Shown here: piece after piece, positions 1 to 5,311 of the stretch | Position numbering within the stretch: position 1 is the first letter of the stretch | Layout of the letters: each line of letters opens with the position of its first letter | Source of the DNA: Haloferacaceae archaeon | GTDB taxonomy: Archaea; Halobacteriota; Halobacteria; Halobacteriales; Haloferacaceae | Reading direction: 5' to 3' | Length of the DNA stretch: 5,487 nucleotides | Assembly: GCA_028274825.1 (NCBI GenBank) | Contig: JAQCMZ010000007.1 | Location: 1-5,487, forward strand | Translations under genes and position numbers: made by a program | Notes under the pieces: generated by a model | Told to the model about the DNA's origin: nothing | What the model saw: only the letters and a program-made list of their open reading frames with translations | Databases searched by the model: none

Positions 1-33
1 GGGCATCCGTCGAGAATCGCCGATTCTCGTCAT
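1..33 (-). CDS. Possible 5' end of a minus-strand gene (partial)
   Basis: On the minus strand an ATG at 33 (or the in-frame GTG just before it at 36) opens a reading frame, MTRIGDSRRMP, that stays open to the window edge. A purine-rich GAGGAG stretch lies directly upstream and could serve as a ribosome binding site, although it is closer to the ATG than usual. The first codons coincide with a perfect hairpin (11-29). If real, it would be the next gene downstream of trpG in the same direction, about 200 nt after the trpG stop. Only eleven codons are visible, so the family cannot be named and the frame may be open by chance. Confidence 0.22.
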   Translation of the reverse strand, partial: MTRIGDSRRMP

Positions 34-47
34 CACTCCTCGGTGAT
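11..47. repeat. Two adjacent short hairpins
   Basis: CGAGAATC (11-18) and GATTCTCG (22-29) form a perfect 8-bp stem with a 3-nt loop. ATCAC (32-36) and GTGAT (43-47) form a second stem of 5 bp, or 6 with a T-G pair. They sit back to back. There is no T-run on either side, so a simple intrinsic terminator is not indicated. On the minus strand they would cover the start of the possible downstream gene. Confidence 0.45.
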
Positions 48-81
48 TTCCGTCCGACCCCTCACACTCGGCCTGTTCCGC

Positions 82-118
82 CTGTAGAATCCGCCAGACT
101 GGTGGCCTGAATCTACAG
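82..118. repeat. Two-tier hairpin downstream of trpG
   Basis: An outer perfect 7-bp stem pairs CTGTAGA (82-88) with TCTACAG (112-118). Inside it, CCGCCA (91-96) pairs with TGGTGG (100-105), including one G-U pair, around a 3-nt loop. This is the strongest predicted fold in the trpG downstream region. It could help end the trpEG transcript or belong to a transposon-derived RNA on the plus strand. No T-tract follows it on either strand. Confidence 0.4.
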
Positions 119-121
119 TGA

Positions 122-236
122 TACGTGGGGCCCACTGTGGCCGCTCTAGCGGCGACAGCGTATCCTCTTTCTTCCGGTGGCAAGAGTAATCTGACGGGTA
201 GCCAGCGGAAGCCTCATGCGTTAGCGGGGGAGGAGG
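122..236 (+). pseudogene. Possible TnpB 3'-end / IS1341-type right-end relic
   Basis: On the plus strand the frame just before trpG's stop reads ...SQRKPHALAGEEV, resembling in my memory the variable tails of haloarchaeal TnpB (OrfB) proteins. The DNA under it, GGAAGCCTC at 208-216 followed by a GC-rich turn and a GAGG-rich stretch ending in GGTCA near 239, resembles the right-end motif of IS200/IS605 elements. The same nine bases, GGAAGCCTC, occur at 5473-5481 in the clearer TnpB relic at the other end of the window, in the same orientation. No upstream TnpB domain (DDE-like RuvC or zinc finger) is present and a stop lies at 119-121, so at most a tail remains. The identification rests on a short motif and recalled resemblance. 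Confidence 0.28.
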
Positions 237-893
237 TCAATCGTCGCTCACAGACCGGTTACAGATATTCACGAAATTCTCAACCATCTGTTTTCCATCG
301 CCCGTGAGGATACTCTCCGGGTGAAACTGGACCCCAATATGTGGCTTCCCCTGGCGCCGAACGCCCATCGTGATATTTCGCTCGTCGTCCGTCCGAGCCG
401 TTTCGACGAGTGTTTCTGGGAGATCCACCCGTTCGACACACAACGAGTGATATCGGCCGACACTGAGCGTATCCGGGACTCCCTCGAACACCCCGGCTCC
501 GTCGTGACTGATGGTCGACGGTTTGCCGTGGACCACGTCTGGAGCGTGTCCGACTGTCGCTCCCTGATCAGCACATACCGCCTGGTGGCCGAGACAGACA
601 CCGAAAATCGGGATATCGAGCTGCCACACGTCCATCGTCACGTCTGCGTCCTGTGGAACGCCTGGTCCCGGGGAGACCACGATTCCATCGGGATCCAACG
701 CCCTGATATCGGCTAAACAAACAGCATCATTTCGGTAGACGGTGACAGCGTTCGCGAACTCGCCGACGTATTGGACGAGATTGTACACGAACGAATCGTA
801 ATTGTCGATTACCAGCACCCGCGCGGGCCCGTCTGCGCGGTTTCGCCCTGACTGCCAATCGTCGCTCATCGTCTCACTACCCGAGTCAGTCAT
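237..893 (-). CDS. trpG: Anthranilate synthase component II, glutamine amidotransferase subunit
   Basis: A class I glutamine amidotransferase of 218 residues that removes ammonia from glutamine and passes it to TrpE for anthranilate formation in the cytoplasm. Visible motifs: VIDNYDSFVYNL (28-39), the PGPG loop (75-78), the nucleophile elbow GVCLGHQ with Cys100, HGKPS (122-126) and YHSL (148-151), both typical of TrpG/PabA, and HPES with His191 and Glu193 completing the triad. The core starts near residue 26, so the N-terminus carries an extra leader. The ATG at 893 overlaps the end of trpE by 8 nt (ATGACTGA), pointing to translational coupling. An in-frame ATG at 869 would shorten the leader to about 18 residues and cannot be excluded. 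TrpG and PabA amidotransferases cannot be told apart by motif; the trpG name rests on the TrpE partner. Confidence 0.93.
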   Translation of the reverse strand: MTDSGSETMSDDWQSGRNRADGPARVLVIDNYDSFVYNLVQYVGEFANAVTVYRNDAVCLADIRALDPDGIVVSPGPGVPQDADVTMDVWQLDIPIFGVCLGHQAVCADQGATVGHAPDVVHGKPSTISHDGAGVFEGVPDTLSVGRYHSLCVERVDLPETLVETARTDDERNITMGVRRQGKPHIGVQFHPESILTGDGKQMVENFVNICNRSVSDD

Positions 894-2484
894 CGGCTAC
901 CCCAGTAATACGGAGCCGTTTCCCTGCAAGTGCCTCGTCGATTGCGGTGATGAGTGCCCGTCCCTTGTCGAGAGTCTCTTCGTATTCGTCAGTCGGCTGT
1001 GAATCGTGAACGATTCCGGCGCCTACCCGAAGATGATACTCCTCGGCGACGCGCGTGAGTGTCCGAATAATGATGTTGAGCGTCGCCCGCCCATCGAATC
1101 CGAATATTGCCATCGACCCGGTGTATGGCCCTCGTCGGGTCGTCTCCTGTTCGTCGATAATTTCCATCGTCCGGGGTTTAGGTGCCCCCGTGATGGTTCC
1201 GCCCGGGAACGTAGCTGCGACTGCGTCGGCCAGAGTGACATCTGACCGGGCGTTCCCCTCGACGAGCGAGACGAGATGCATCACCTCCGAATACCGGTCT
1301 ACTCGGCGATACTCTGACACACTCACACTCCCGAACTGACAGACTTTCCCGAGATCGTTCCGCTCCAGATCCACCAACATCGCGTGTTCTGCGCGCTCTT
1401 TGGCATCGTCGGTCAATTCTGCCTCCAGCGCGGTGTCTCTGGTGCCCGTGGCCCCTCGAGGGCGAGTGCCCGCAATTGGCTCGGTGACGAGTCGATCGCC
1501 GGAGGTCGAGGTCGCGCTTGGCTCCCGCTCTAAAAGCAGTTCTGGGCTCGCGCTGACGAGATCTACACCACGGCCACCCCACCCGTACTCCATGAGCCCC
1601 GAATACGGAGCTGGGTTCACCTCTCGTAGGGCGTCGTACGCCTCGACCGGGTGGACGGCTGCGGGCGCGGCCAATCGCTGGGAAATATTCGCCTGAAACG
1701 TGTCTCCATCTCGGATGTACTGTTTTACTCGCTGAACCCTGTCGGCGAATGCGTCCTGTCCGCAGTCACTCAGAAACTCGACGGTCGACTCTGAGACGGG
1801 CGCGGACGGAACCGTCGACTCGCAGTCGTCAATCTGCTCAATGAGTGACTCACACTGGGCGAGTGCCTCCTGGTATAGCGAATCTAATTCGCCGGTGTCT
1901 GCCTCGCTGACCTCTGCCGGAATCCTCGGGCAACTGGTCACGTGGAGGGTGATCTCGTCTTCGATCACAGGGCATTCCCAAGCGACGAGTGTTTCGAACA
2001 CGGCCAACTGTAATCGTGGGAGTCCTCTCTCGTCGACAGCACTGTCGACATCTGTTTCGTTATCAGCGCCGGGGAAATCCTCGAGTTCCCGTGCAATATC
2101 GTACGACAGCCATCCAATCCCCCCTGCCGGATACGGCACTTCACAGCTCCCTCGGGCGAGTTCTTCGGGCTCAAGTATAGCCTCTAAGGCTTCCAACGCC
2201 GGTGTCGGACGCGTGTACTCGCCGGTCGTCTGCTCGTTGTCAATCACGACCGCGTCGGGGCCAACCTGGAGGCGCTCGATGGGGTTGACCCCGAAATACC
2301 CCCACCCTGATTGGCCGCCCGATGTCTCGAGAAACACGCCATCTCCTTCCTTCCGTGCCCGCCGGTACGCGGCAAACGGGTCGCGAACTGTCGTCTGTAC
2401 TTCCACCGGCACCCGGGTGTGGTCGCCCGCAGCGGCAGCGGTAGAACGGAACTCCTCCCTATCCGTCCGGACGGATCTATTCAC
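886..2484 (-). CDS. trpE: Anthranilate synthase component I
   Basis: The 532-residue chorismate-binding subunit, which with TrpG converts chorismate and glutamine to anthranilate and pyruvate, the first committed step of tryptophan synthesis. An N-terminal regulatory domain (about 30-220) precedes the chorismate-binding domain (about 240-525). The motif PIAGT (336-340) has Ala where PabB and isochorismate synthases carry Lys (PIKGT), which favours anthranilate synthase. Other motifs: KERAEH with Glu363 and Glu366, DLERND (372-377), PGGTITGAPK (427-436), VGAGIV (487-492) and DEYEET with Glu500 and Glu503, the expected Mg sites. FLETS (51-55) aligns with the LLES feedback element of bacterial TrpE, and NPAPYSGLM (290-298) with NPSPYMF, so tryptophan inhibition is plausible. 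The start is a GTG at 2484 with no good ribosome site; in-frame GTGs at Val25 and Val27 are alternatives. It overlaps trpG by 8 nt. No trpC, trpD or trpF is visible. Confidence 0.95.
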   Translation of the reverse strand: MNRSVRTDREEFRSTAAAAGDHTRVPVEVQTTVRDPFAAYRRARKEGDGVFLETSGGQSGWGYFGVNPIERLQVGPDAVVIDNEQTTGEYTRPTPALEALEAILEPEELARGSCEVPYPAGGIGWLSYDIARELEDFPGADNETDVDSAVDERGLPRLQLAVFETLVAWECPVIEDEITLHVTSCPRIPAEVSEADTGELDSLYQEALAQCESLIEQIDDCESTVPSAPVSESTVEFLSDCGQDAFADRVQRVKQYIRDGDTFQANISQRLAAPAAVHPVEAYDALREVNPAPYSGLMEYGWGGRGVDLVSASPELLLEREPSATSTSGDRLVTEPIAGTRPRGATGTRDTALEAELTDDAKERAEHAMLVDLERNDLGKVCQFGSVSVSEYRRVDRYSEVMHLVSLVEGNARSDVTLADAVAATFPGGTITGAPKPRTMEIIDEQETTRRGPYTGSMAIFGFDGRATLNIIIRTLTRVAEEYHLRVGAGIVHDSQPTDEYEETLDKGRALITAIDEALAGKRLRITGVADD

Positions 2485-2506
2485 AACTGAATCTGGGTTC
2501 GGGCAA

Positions 2507-2521
2507 ATGAAACAGTTTTGG
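2507..2521 (-). promoter_or_regulatory. Candidate trpE promoter (BRE + weak TATA)
   Basis: Read on the minus strand, CCAAAAC (2521-2515) resembles an archaeal BRE and is followed by GTTTCATTT, a weak TATA-like box centred about 25 nt before the trpE GTG. That spacing would give a transcript starting at or next to the start codon, as is common for leaderless haloarchaeal mRNAs. The TATA match is poor (TTTCAT rather than TTTAWA), so the call is tentative. Confidence 0.3.
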
Positions 2522-2629
2522 ACCGGTTCGAGTCTTCAGTGTCTGATTCCGAAGCCGGACACTCGCTGTCGTCGTCTGCGTTCGGTTGTCTGTGGGCTGA
2601 TACTCCACACAATCACCGGTTGTGAGTCT
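2522..2629. repeat. Direct repeat upstream of trpE, possible operator
   Basis: ACCGGTT-C-GAGTCT (2522-2535) recurs as ACCGGTT-GT-GAGTCT (2615-2629), 13 shared bases with a one-base difference in spacer length. The proximal copy abuts the candidate BRE at 2515-2521. The distal copy overlaps an imperfect inverted repeat CACAA...TTGTG (2608-2624). A pair of sites placed this way could bind a regulator of trpE. This is inferred from position and repetition only. Confidence 0.35.
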
Positions 2630-2964
2630 CTAACCCGGCAGATTACTCTCAGTCGCTTGCTCGCTGACTAGCAACCCCGGCGTGACAAATCATGAATGGC
2701 GAACCCTTCGAGGTGGCATACGGGTTGTCTCTCCCGGACATATCACCTTGCATATCTGTTGTGGGAGCCATCACATTCTGTCGTCCTGACATGCCGTGGA
2801 TTAGGAGTTGTCGCCCCTGCTCTCAAGAGCACCCGTCTCTCGGCGTGTTCAGTACGTCCACTCGTCAACAGAGACCCGTCACCAGTGTTATTCACGCAGA
2901 GTGATGTGGAACTCTACAGAAGGCTACGCTCTCCGTTACCGCGGCTGAGTCGGCTAGCGCATCA

Positions 2965-3618
2965 CTATTTGTCGTCGTTTTCGATCAATGTCTTTTCGAT
3001 AATCCTCTCTATTCCACGCTTGAGTCGGCCACTGACGGCTACCTGTGAAATGCCCAGCACTGACGAGAGATCTTCTAGGGATGCTTCCCGTGGCTTATCG
3101 AAGTATCCGTCTCGATACGCGCACACGAGCGCTTCGATTTGCGGCTCTGTGAGGTCATTTTCTGATTGTAGTCCGCTTTCAGTGGCTTGGCTAATCTCGG
3201 TGATATCGTACTCGAACCCGTGTTCTTCGATGTAGTCACGCAGTTCATATAGTGAGTCATACCCCGCCAGCTGGAGTCGCAACTCCCAGCCACCCTTCCG
3301 GCTTCTGGATTCTAAAACGAGTCCCTGGACCTCCACGACTGTCGGCGAGACCAGGACTACCCGGTCGCTGTATTCGATCAGGTAGATTCGCCCGTCGACG
3401 GTTTCAGAGATCATTGAGAACGTCTCGACTGTGTGGTCGTCCACGAGACAGGTCTCAATCTCGCTGAAATCCGGGGCCGCGATCTGAAAGTAATGTGTCG
3501 CGTGATCTGGATCCGTGCTCGCATCCGGGACGACACGGATATTTGCATCTGGCACTGACCGAATCACTCGCGTGAGCGGCAGATCCGTGTGTTCCAGATG
3601 GAGTGTCGTTGATATCAT
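2965..3618 (-). CDS. HTH_10 (bacterio-opsin activator-type) transcriptional regulator
   Basis: A 217-residue protein of the haloarchaeal Bat/HTH_10 class, cytoplasmic and predicted to bind DNA. From the ATG at 3618, residues about 1-145 match the general form of the Bat-associated N-terminal domain (with GGWELRLQLAGYDSLYELRDYIEEHG near 109-134). Residues 156-211 are a classic HTH_10: LTEPQIEALVCAYRDGYFD, PREASLEDLSSVLGIS, QVAVSGRLKRGIERII. No PAS, GAF or receiver domain is present, so the signal sensed is not evident. The frame is open to a TTG at 3645, but the ATG at 3618 fits the family's usual N-terminus better. A good BRE/TATA lies about 65-80 nt upstream. It precedes trpE on the same strand across 480 bp, so regulation of trpEG is possible but unproven; these proteins often control neighbours, yet the target cannot be read from sequence. 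Confidence 0.88.
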   Translation of the reverse strand: MISTTLHLEHTDLPLTRVIRSVPDANIRVVPDASTDPDHATHYFQIAAPDFSEIETCLVDDHTVETFSMISETVDGRIYLIEYSDRVVLVSPTVVEVQGLVLESRSRKGGWELRLQLAGYDSLYELRDYIEEHGFEYDITEISQATESGLQSENDLTEPQIEALVCAYRDGYFDKPREASLEDLSSVLGISQVAVSGRLKRGIERIIEKTLIENDDK

Positions 3619-3681
3619 CGTCAGATCATGACATCCAGTTACCAAGCACGAGGCTTCGTTATTACAGCCTGAATTTCTCCG

Positions 3682-3698
3682 TATAATTAGTACTTCGG
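3682..3698 (-). promoter_or_regulatory. BRE/TATA promoter of the HTH_10 gene
   Basis: On the minus strand CCGAA (3698-3694), a good haloarchaeal BRE, is followed by the AT-rich box CTAATTATA (3690-3682). Transcription would begin about 25 nt further on, near 3660, leaving a leader of about 40 nt before the ATG at 3618. It is the clearest archaeal promoter in the window. Confidence 0.55.
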
Positions 3699-3902
3699 CT
3701 CAGGTGTGTCTCTAGCTGGCTGACAGCGGTGTTGTGGTCAAGTTCTCGATTGGATTGGCCTGTCGAAGAGCAATGCCGGTTACGATGAGCGGAGAGTGAC
3801 TCGGCTTGTGAGTGGTTTGCCGTACTGCTCTCACGATTGGTGTCATCTCTCTAGCCAGTGGCGGCTATTCAGTTAGCAGGTAGGACCGTCGGGCTGGAGG
3901 CT
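3699..3902. other. Intergenic stretch without recognisable content
   Basis: Between the HTH_10 promoter and the mobile element I see no open frame of useful length, no tRNA arms and no strong repeats. It forms the left flank of the element insertion. Confidence 0.5.
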
Positions 3903-3907
3903 AATCT
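3903..3907. repeat. Target-site duplication, left copy
   Basis: AATCT directly abuts the left end of the element and is repeated exactly at 4253-4257 beyond its right end, as expected of a 5-bp duplication made by cut-and-paste insertion. Confidence 0.75.
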
Positions 3908-3948
3908 CAGTACCTCACAAAGTCGAAGAATTGATACTACCGTAATTT
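3908..3948 (+). repeat. Left terminal inverted repeat of the 345-bp element
   Basis: Bipartite end: CAGTACCTCACAAAG (3908-3922), nine unmatched bases, then TGATACTACCGTAATTT (3932-3948). The outer block is identical to the right end and the inner block matches it at 14 of 17 bases with the same 9-nt spacing. Two conserved blocks at fixed spacing suggest two contact sites for a transposase. Confidence 0.78.
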
Positions 3949-3992
3949 AACTCTTTTTCACGGTAATACTGCTGTCTTGCGGTTTTGATGGC

Positions 3993-4181
3993 TTATTCGG
4001 CTACCTGATGAGCGAGGATCTGGGCAAGCTCGGCTTCATCTCTGTTGAGCGCTATCGCCGACGCGGTCGTCACCGCGTCGGCAACGCTCTCACACTCGTA
4101 TTCAGTCATCACGGTAAGCACCTGCTGAAACACCTCGTCAGAGACTGTGATTGTGTGGTAGCCATCTGGCGGCATATTCAC
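3993..4181 (-). CDS. Small ribbon-helix-helix-like protein carried by the element
   Basis: A 62-residue acidic protein with no family I can name. The segment HTITVSDEVFQQVLTVMTEY followed by ECESVADAVTTASAIAL fits the strand-helix-helix layout of ribbon-helix-helix (CopG/Arc-like) DNA-binding proteins and VapB-type antitoxins: a short strand (TITV, about 10-13), a helix starting at SDE, and a second helix starting near SVADA. The C-terminal tail (RDEAELAQILAHQVAE) should also be helical. The GTG at 4181 has GGAG six bases upstream; an in-frame ATG at 4175 is the alternative and lies about 26 nt from a TATTTA box, allowing a leaderless start. No toxin gene is adjacent. It lies entirely between the inverted repeats, so it moves with the element; it could regulate transposition, be captured cargo, or be an orphan antitoxin. 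Length and a sensible start support a real gene. Confidence 0.6.
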   Translation of the reverse strand: MNMPPDGYHTITVSDEVFQQVLTVMTEYECESVADAVTTASAIALNRDEAELAQILAHQVAE

Positions 4182-4199
4182 ATATCGCTCCGGTTACGG

Positions 4200-4205
4200 T
4201 AAATA
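4200..4205 (-). promoter_or_regulatory. TATA-like box of the element-borne gene
   Basis: TATTTA on the minus strand, just inside the right terminal repeat, is centred about 27 nt before the ATG at 4175 and about 21 nt before the GTG at 4181. This would give a leaderless or near-leaderless transcript and places the promoter inside the mobile element. No clear BRE accompanies it. Confidence 0.3.
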
Positions 4206-4211
4206 CTCCCG

Positions 4212-4252
4212 AAATGACTGTAATATCAGCTAACTAGCTTTGTGAGGTACTG
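4212..4252 (-). repeat. Right terminal inverted repeat of the 345-bp element
   Basis: On the minus strand: CAGTACCTCACAAAG (4252-4238), nine unmatched bases, then TGATATTACAGTCATTT (4228-4212). It mirrors the left end with identical spacing. Confidence 0.78.
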
Positions 4253-4257
4253 AATCT
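4253..4257. repeat. Target-site duplication, right copy
   Basis: AATCT immediately follows the right inverted repeat and equals the five bases before the left one. Confidence 0.75.
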
Positions 4258-4274
4258 GAATTAGCTGATCGGGT

Positions 4275-4304
4275 CAACCAGCCTCCCTGTCGCTGGGTTG
4301 GTTG
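4275..4304 (-). terminator. Hairpin downstream of the solute-binding protein gene
   Basis: CAACCAGCC (4275-4283) pairs with GGTTGGTTG (4296-4304) in a 9-bp stem containing one G-U pair, with a 12-nt loop. It lies about 50 nt past the stop codon of the solute-binding protein gene. No T-run follows on the minus strand, so a role in termination or 3'-end protection is only a suggestion. Confidence 0.3.
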
Positions 4305-4351
4305 TCCGCTACTGACGATTCACGGCGAGACAATCGTTTGACAGTGCCACG

Positions 4352-5152
4352 TCACCGGCTTCGCGGCATCAGATCCGCATCGAAATATTCCCGCTTGAGC
4401 TCAGTATGAGTCCCGTCCATCTGGAGCTGGTCGAATACGTCTGTAATCTGTGCCGTCAACTCGCTGTCTGCCCGCAGAAGATACCCGTATTCGTGAGTGC
4501 CGAACACCGACGGAGATACCGCAGGGGCATCATCGAATCCTCCATCTCCCGTGAGTATCTGGCTCCCCCGAGTGGCGGTGAAACTGTTGTGGATCTGATC
4601 GTCGAGAATCCCGGCGATATCGCCCGCTTCAAACGCTGTCGCGGCCGCCTCGTGACTTTCCACGCGGCGAACCGTCAGATCTGGCTGATTCCTCTGGACC
4701 CGGCTTATCGCTGCCTCGCGAGACGGACGGGACGGAGCCACTACAGTGGTGTCTGCCAACGTCTCGATAGTTTCGAGTGTCGTGAGAAGACACTGATACC
4801 CCCGTACCGACGGCCCGATCTTCCGAATCCCGTCGGGAGTCTCCGGGAGTGGTGATCCCGGAGCCGCGATCCCGATCTGACCCTCTTGGAGGGCACTGAC
4901 CGGCTCTCCATCGACTCCCTCGAAAGTGACGGCTGTGTCCGACTGCTCGCCGAGTGTGGCAAGCACATCTATGTCGAACCCACCGTCAGTCGTTTTCTCC
5001 CACTCACAGCAGCGACTCCTGTACACGAACGGGTAATTCTGTGAGACGGCCCCGACAGTGACCTCTGTCGACCCGGCGCTTGCTGTCCCGAGACAACCAC
5101 CCGTCACTGCGGCGACCCCTGCAAGGTACTGGCGGCGTCCCGTCGGTTGCAT
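4352..5152 (-). CDS. ABC transporter solute-binding protein, family 3 (amino-acid type), Tat lipoprotein
   Basis: A 266-residue extracytoplasmic protein that should capture a small solute, probably a polar amino acid, for an ABC importer. The chosen ATG (5152) gives MQPTGRRQYLAGVAAVTGGCLG: twin arginines at 6-7, a short hydrophobic stretch and a lipobox-like TGGC with Cys20, the usual haloarchaeal Tat-lipoprotein signal. The frame continues upstream to 5296, but those 48 residues would hide the signal. The mature part shows family 3 features: VTVGAVSQNYPFVY (31-44), GGFDIDVLATLGE (57-69), VSALQEGQIGIAAPG (85-99), AFEAGDIAGILDDQ (173-186) and the C-terminal YLLRADSEL...YF. The typical TPER loop is replaced by TPDGIRK (105-111), so the ligand is uncertain. 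No permease or ATPase gene is adjacent, so it is an orphan here or works with distant partners. A paired Cys (CC, 48-49) near the N-terminus is unusual. Confidence 0.82.
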   Translation of the reverse strand: MQPTGRRQYLAGVAAVTGGCLGTASAGSTEVTVGAVSQNYPFVYRSRCCEWEKTTDGGFDIDVLATLGEQSDTAVTFEGVDGEPVSALQEGQIGIAAPGSPLPETPDGIRKIGPSVRGYQCLLTTLETIETLADTTVVAPSRPSREAAISRVQRNQPDLTVRRVESHEAAATAFEAGDIAGILDDQIHNSFTATRGSQILTGDGGFDDAPAVSPSVFGTHEYGYLLRADSELTAQITDVFDQLQMDGTHTELKREYFDADLMPRSR

Positions 5153-5174
5153 GATATTCACTGGCAGTGCATCG

Positions 5175-5186
5175 AATTTACCACTT
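5175..5186 (-). promoter_or_regulatory. Candidate promoter of the solute-binding protein gene
   Basis: On the minus strand GGTAAATTC places a TAAATT box centred about 26 nt before the ATG at 5152, the spacing expected for a leaderless haloarchaeal transcript. CACAAG just upstream is a weak BRE. This supports the ATG at 5152 as the start. Confidence 0.4.
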
Positions 5187-5311
5187 GTGTTCACAGCGGT
5201 ATCAGCGCGCAAGTTTACAGGCGGTTGAGGCGAATGCCACGGGGCTTGAGTGGATGAAGCCGACAGCTCCTGAAGCACATAAGTAACTCGAAACACACGA
5301 CACGACCAATT

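Larger units (their letters stand above)
2485..2964. other. 480-bp intergenic region between the HTH_10 gene and trpE
   Basis: No convincing gene is seen here. Several frames are open for 45-70 codons on either strand (for example 2692-2904 plus, and a minus frame of about 50 codons at roughly 2755-2910 that is Arg-rich), but none has recognisable domains or a clear start signal. The part nearest trpE holds a weak promoter and a direct repeat, described separately. A perfect 6-bp inverted repeat with a 2-nt centre (TGCTCT-CA-AGAGCA) lies at 2818-2831. The gap is long for neighbouring genes on the same strand, so trpE probably has its own promoter; an eroded gene or insertion may once have been here. 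Confidence 0.6.
3908..4252. mobile_element. 345-bp non-autonomous element (MITE-like) with an internal small gene
   Basis: The element is defined by perfect 15-bp terminal inverted repeats (CAGTACCTCACAAAG), a second matched inner block, and flanking 5-bp direct repeats AATCT (3903-3907 and 4253-4257). It encodes no transposase; the only gene is the small minus-strand frame 3993-4181, lying wholly inside it. It would therefore need a transposase supplied in trans by a related full-length insertion sequence. A 5-bp duplication is known for the ISH3 family among others, but the end sequence is not one I can assign. Removing the element and one AATCT rebuilds a short palindrome, GCTAATCTGAATTAGC. 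Near-identity of the duplication and the outer repeats suggests a fairly recent insertion. Confidence 0.8.

Noticed and set aside
886..2484. Reading this gene as pabB (aminodeoxychorismate synthase)
   Set aside because: PGGTITGAPK is PabB-like, but the diagnostic motif is PIAGT with Ala, not PIKGT, and the partner and feedback-like elements fit TrpE.
1841..2671. A 276-codon plus-strand open frame
   Set aside because: It runs antisense through the N-terminal half of trpE, is Ser-rich without recognisable domains, and its openness follows from the codon bias of trpE.
2696..3235. A 179-codon plus-strand open frame
   Set aside because: It overlaps the HTH domain of the regulator on the other strand, has no domain signature and no start signal.
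3619..3645. TTG start at 3645 for the HTH_10 regulator
   Set aside because: The ATG at 3618 gives the N-terminus usual for this family and TTG starts are rare in haloarchaea.
3938..3965. TACCGT...ACGGTA inverted repeat inside the mobile element as an independent terminator
   Set aside because: The loop of 16 nt is long and the stem only 6 bp; the left arm is part of the terminal repeat, so it is better explained as element structure.
5153..5296. N-terminal extension of the solute-binding protein to 5296
   Set aside because: It would bury the twin-arginine lipoprotein signal 48 residues inside the protein; the ATG at 5152 has a TATA-like box at the leaderless distance.
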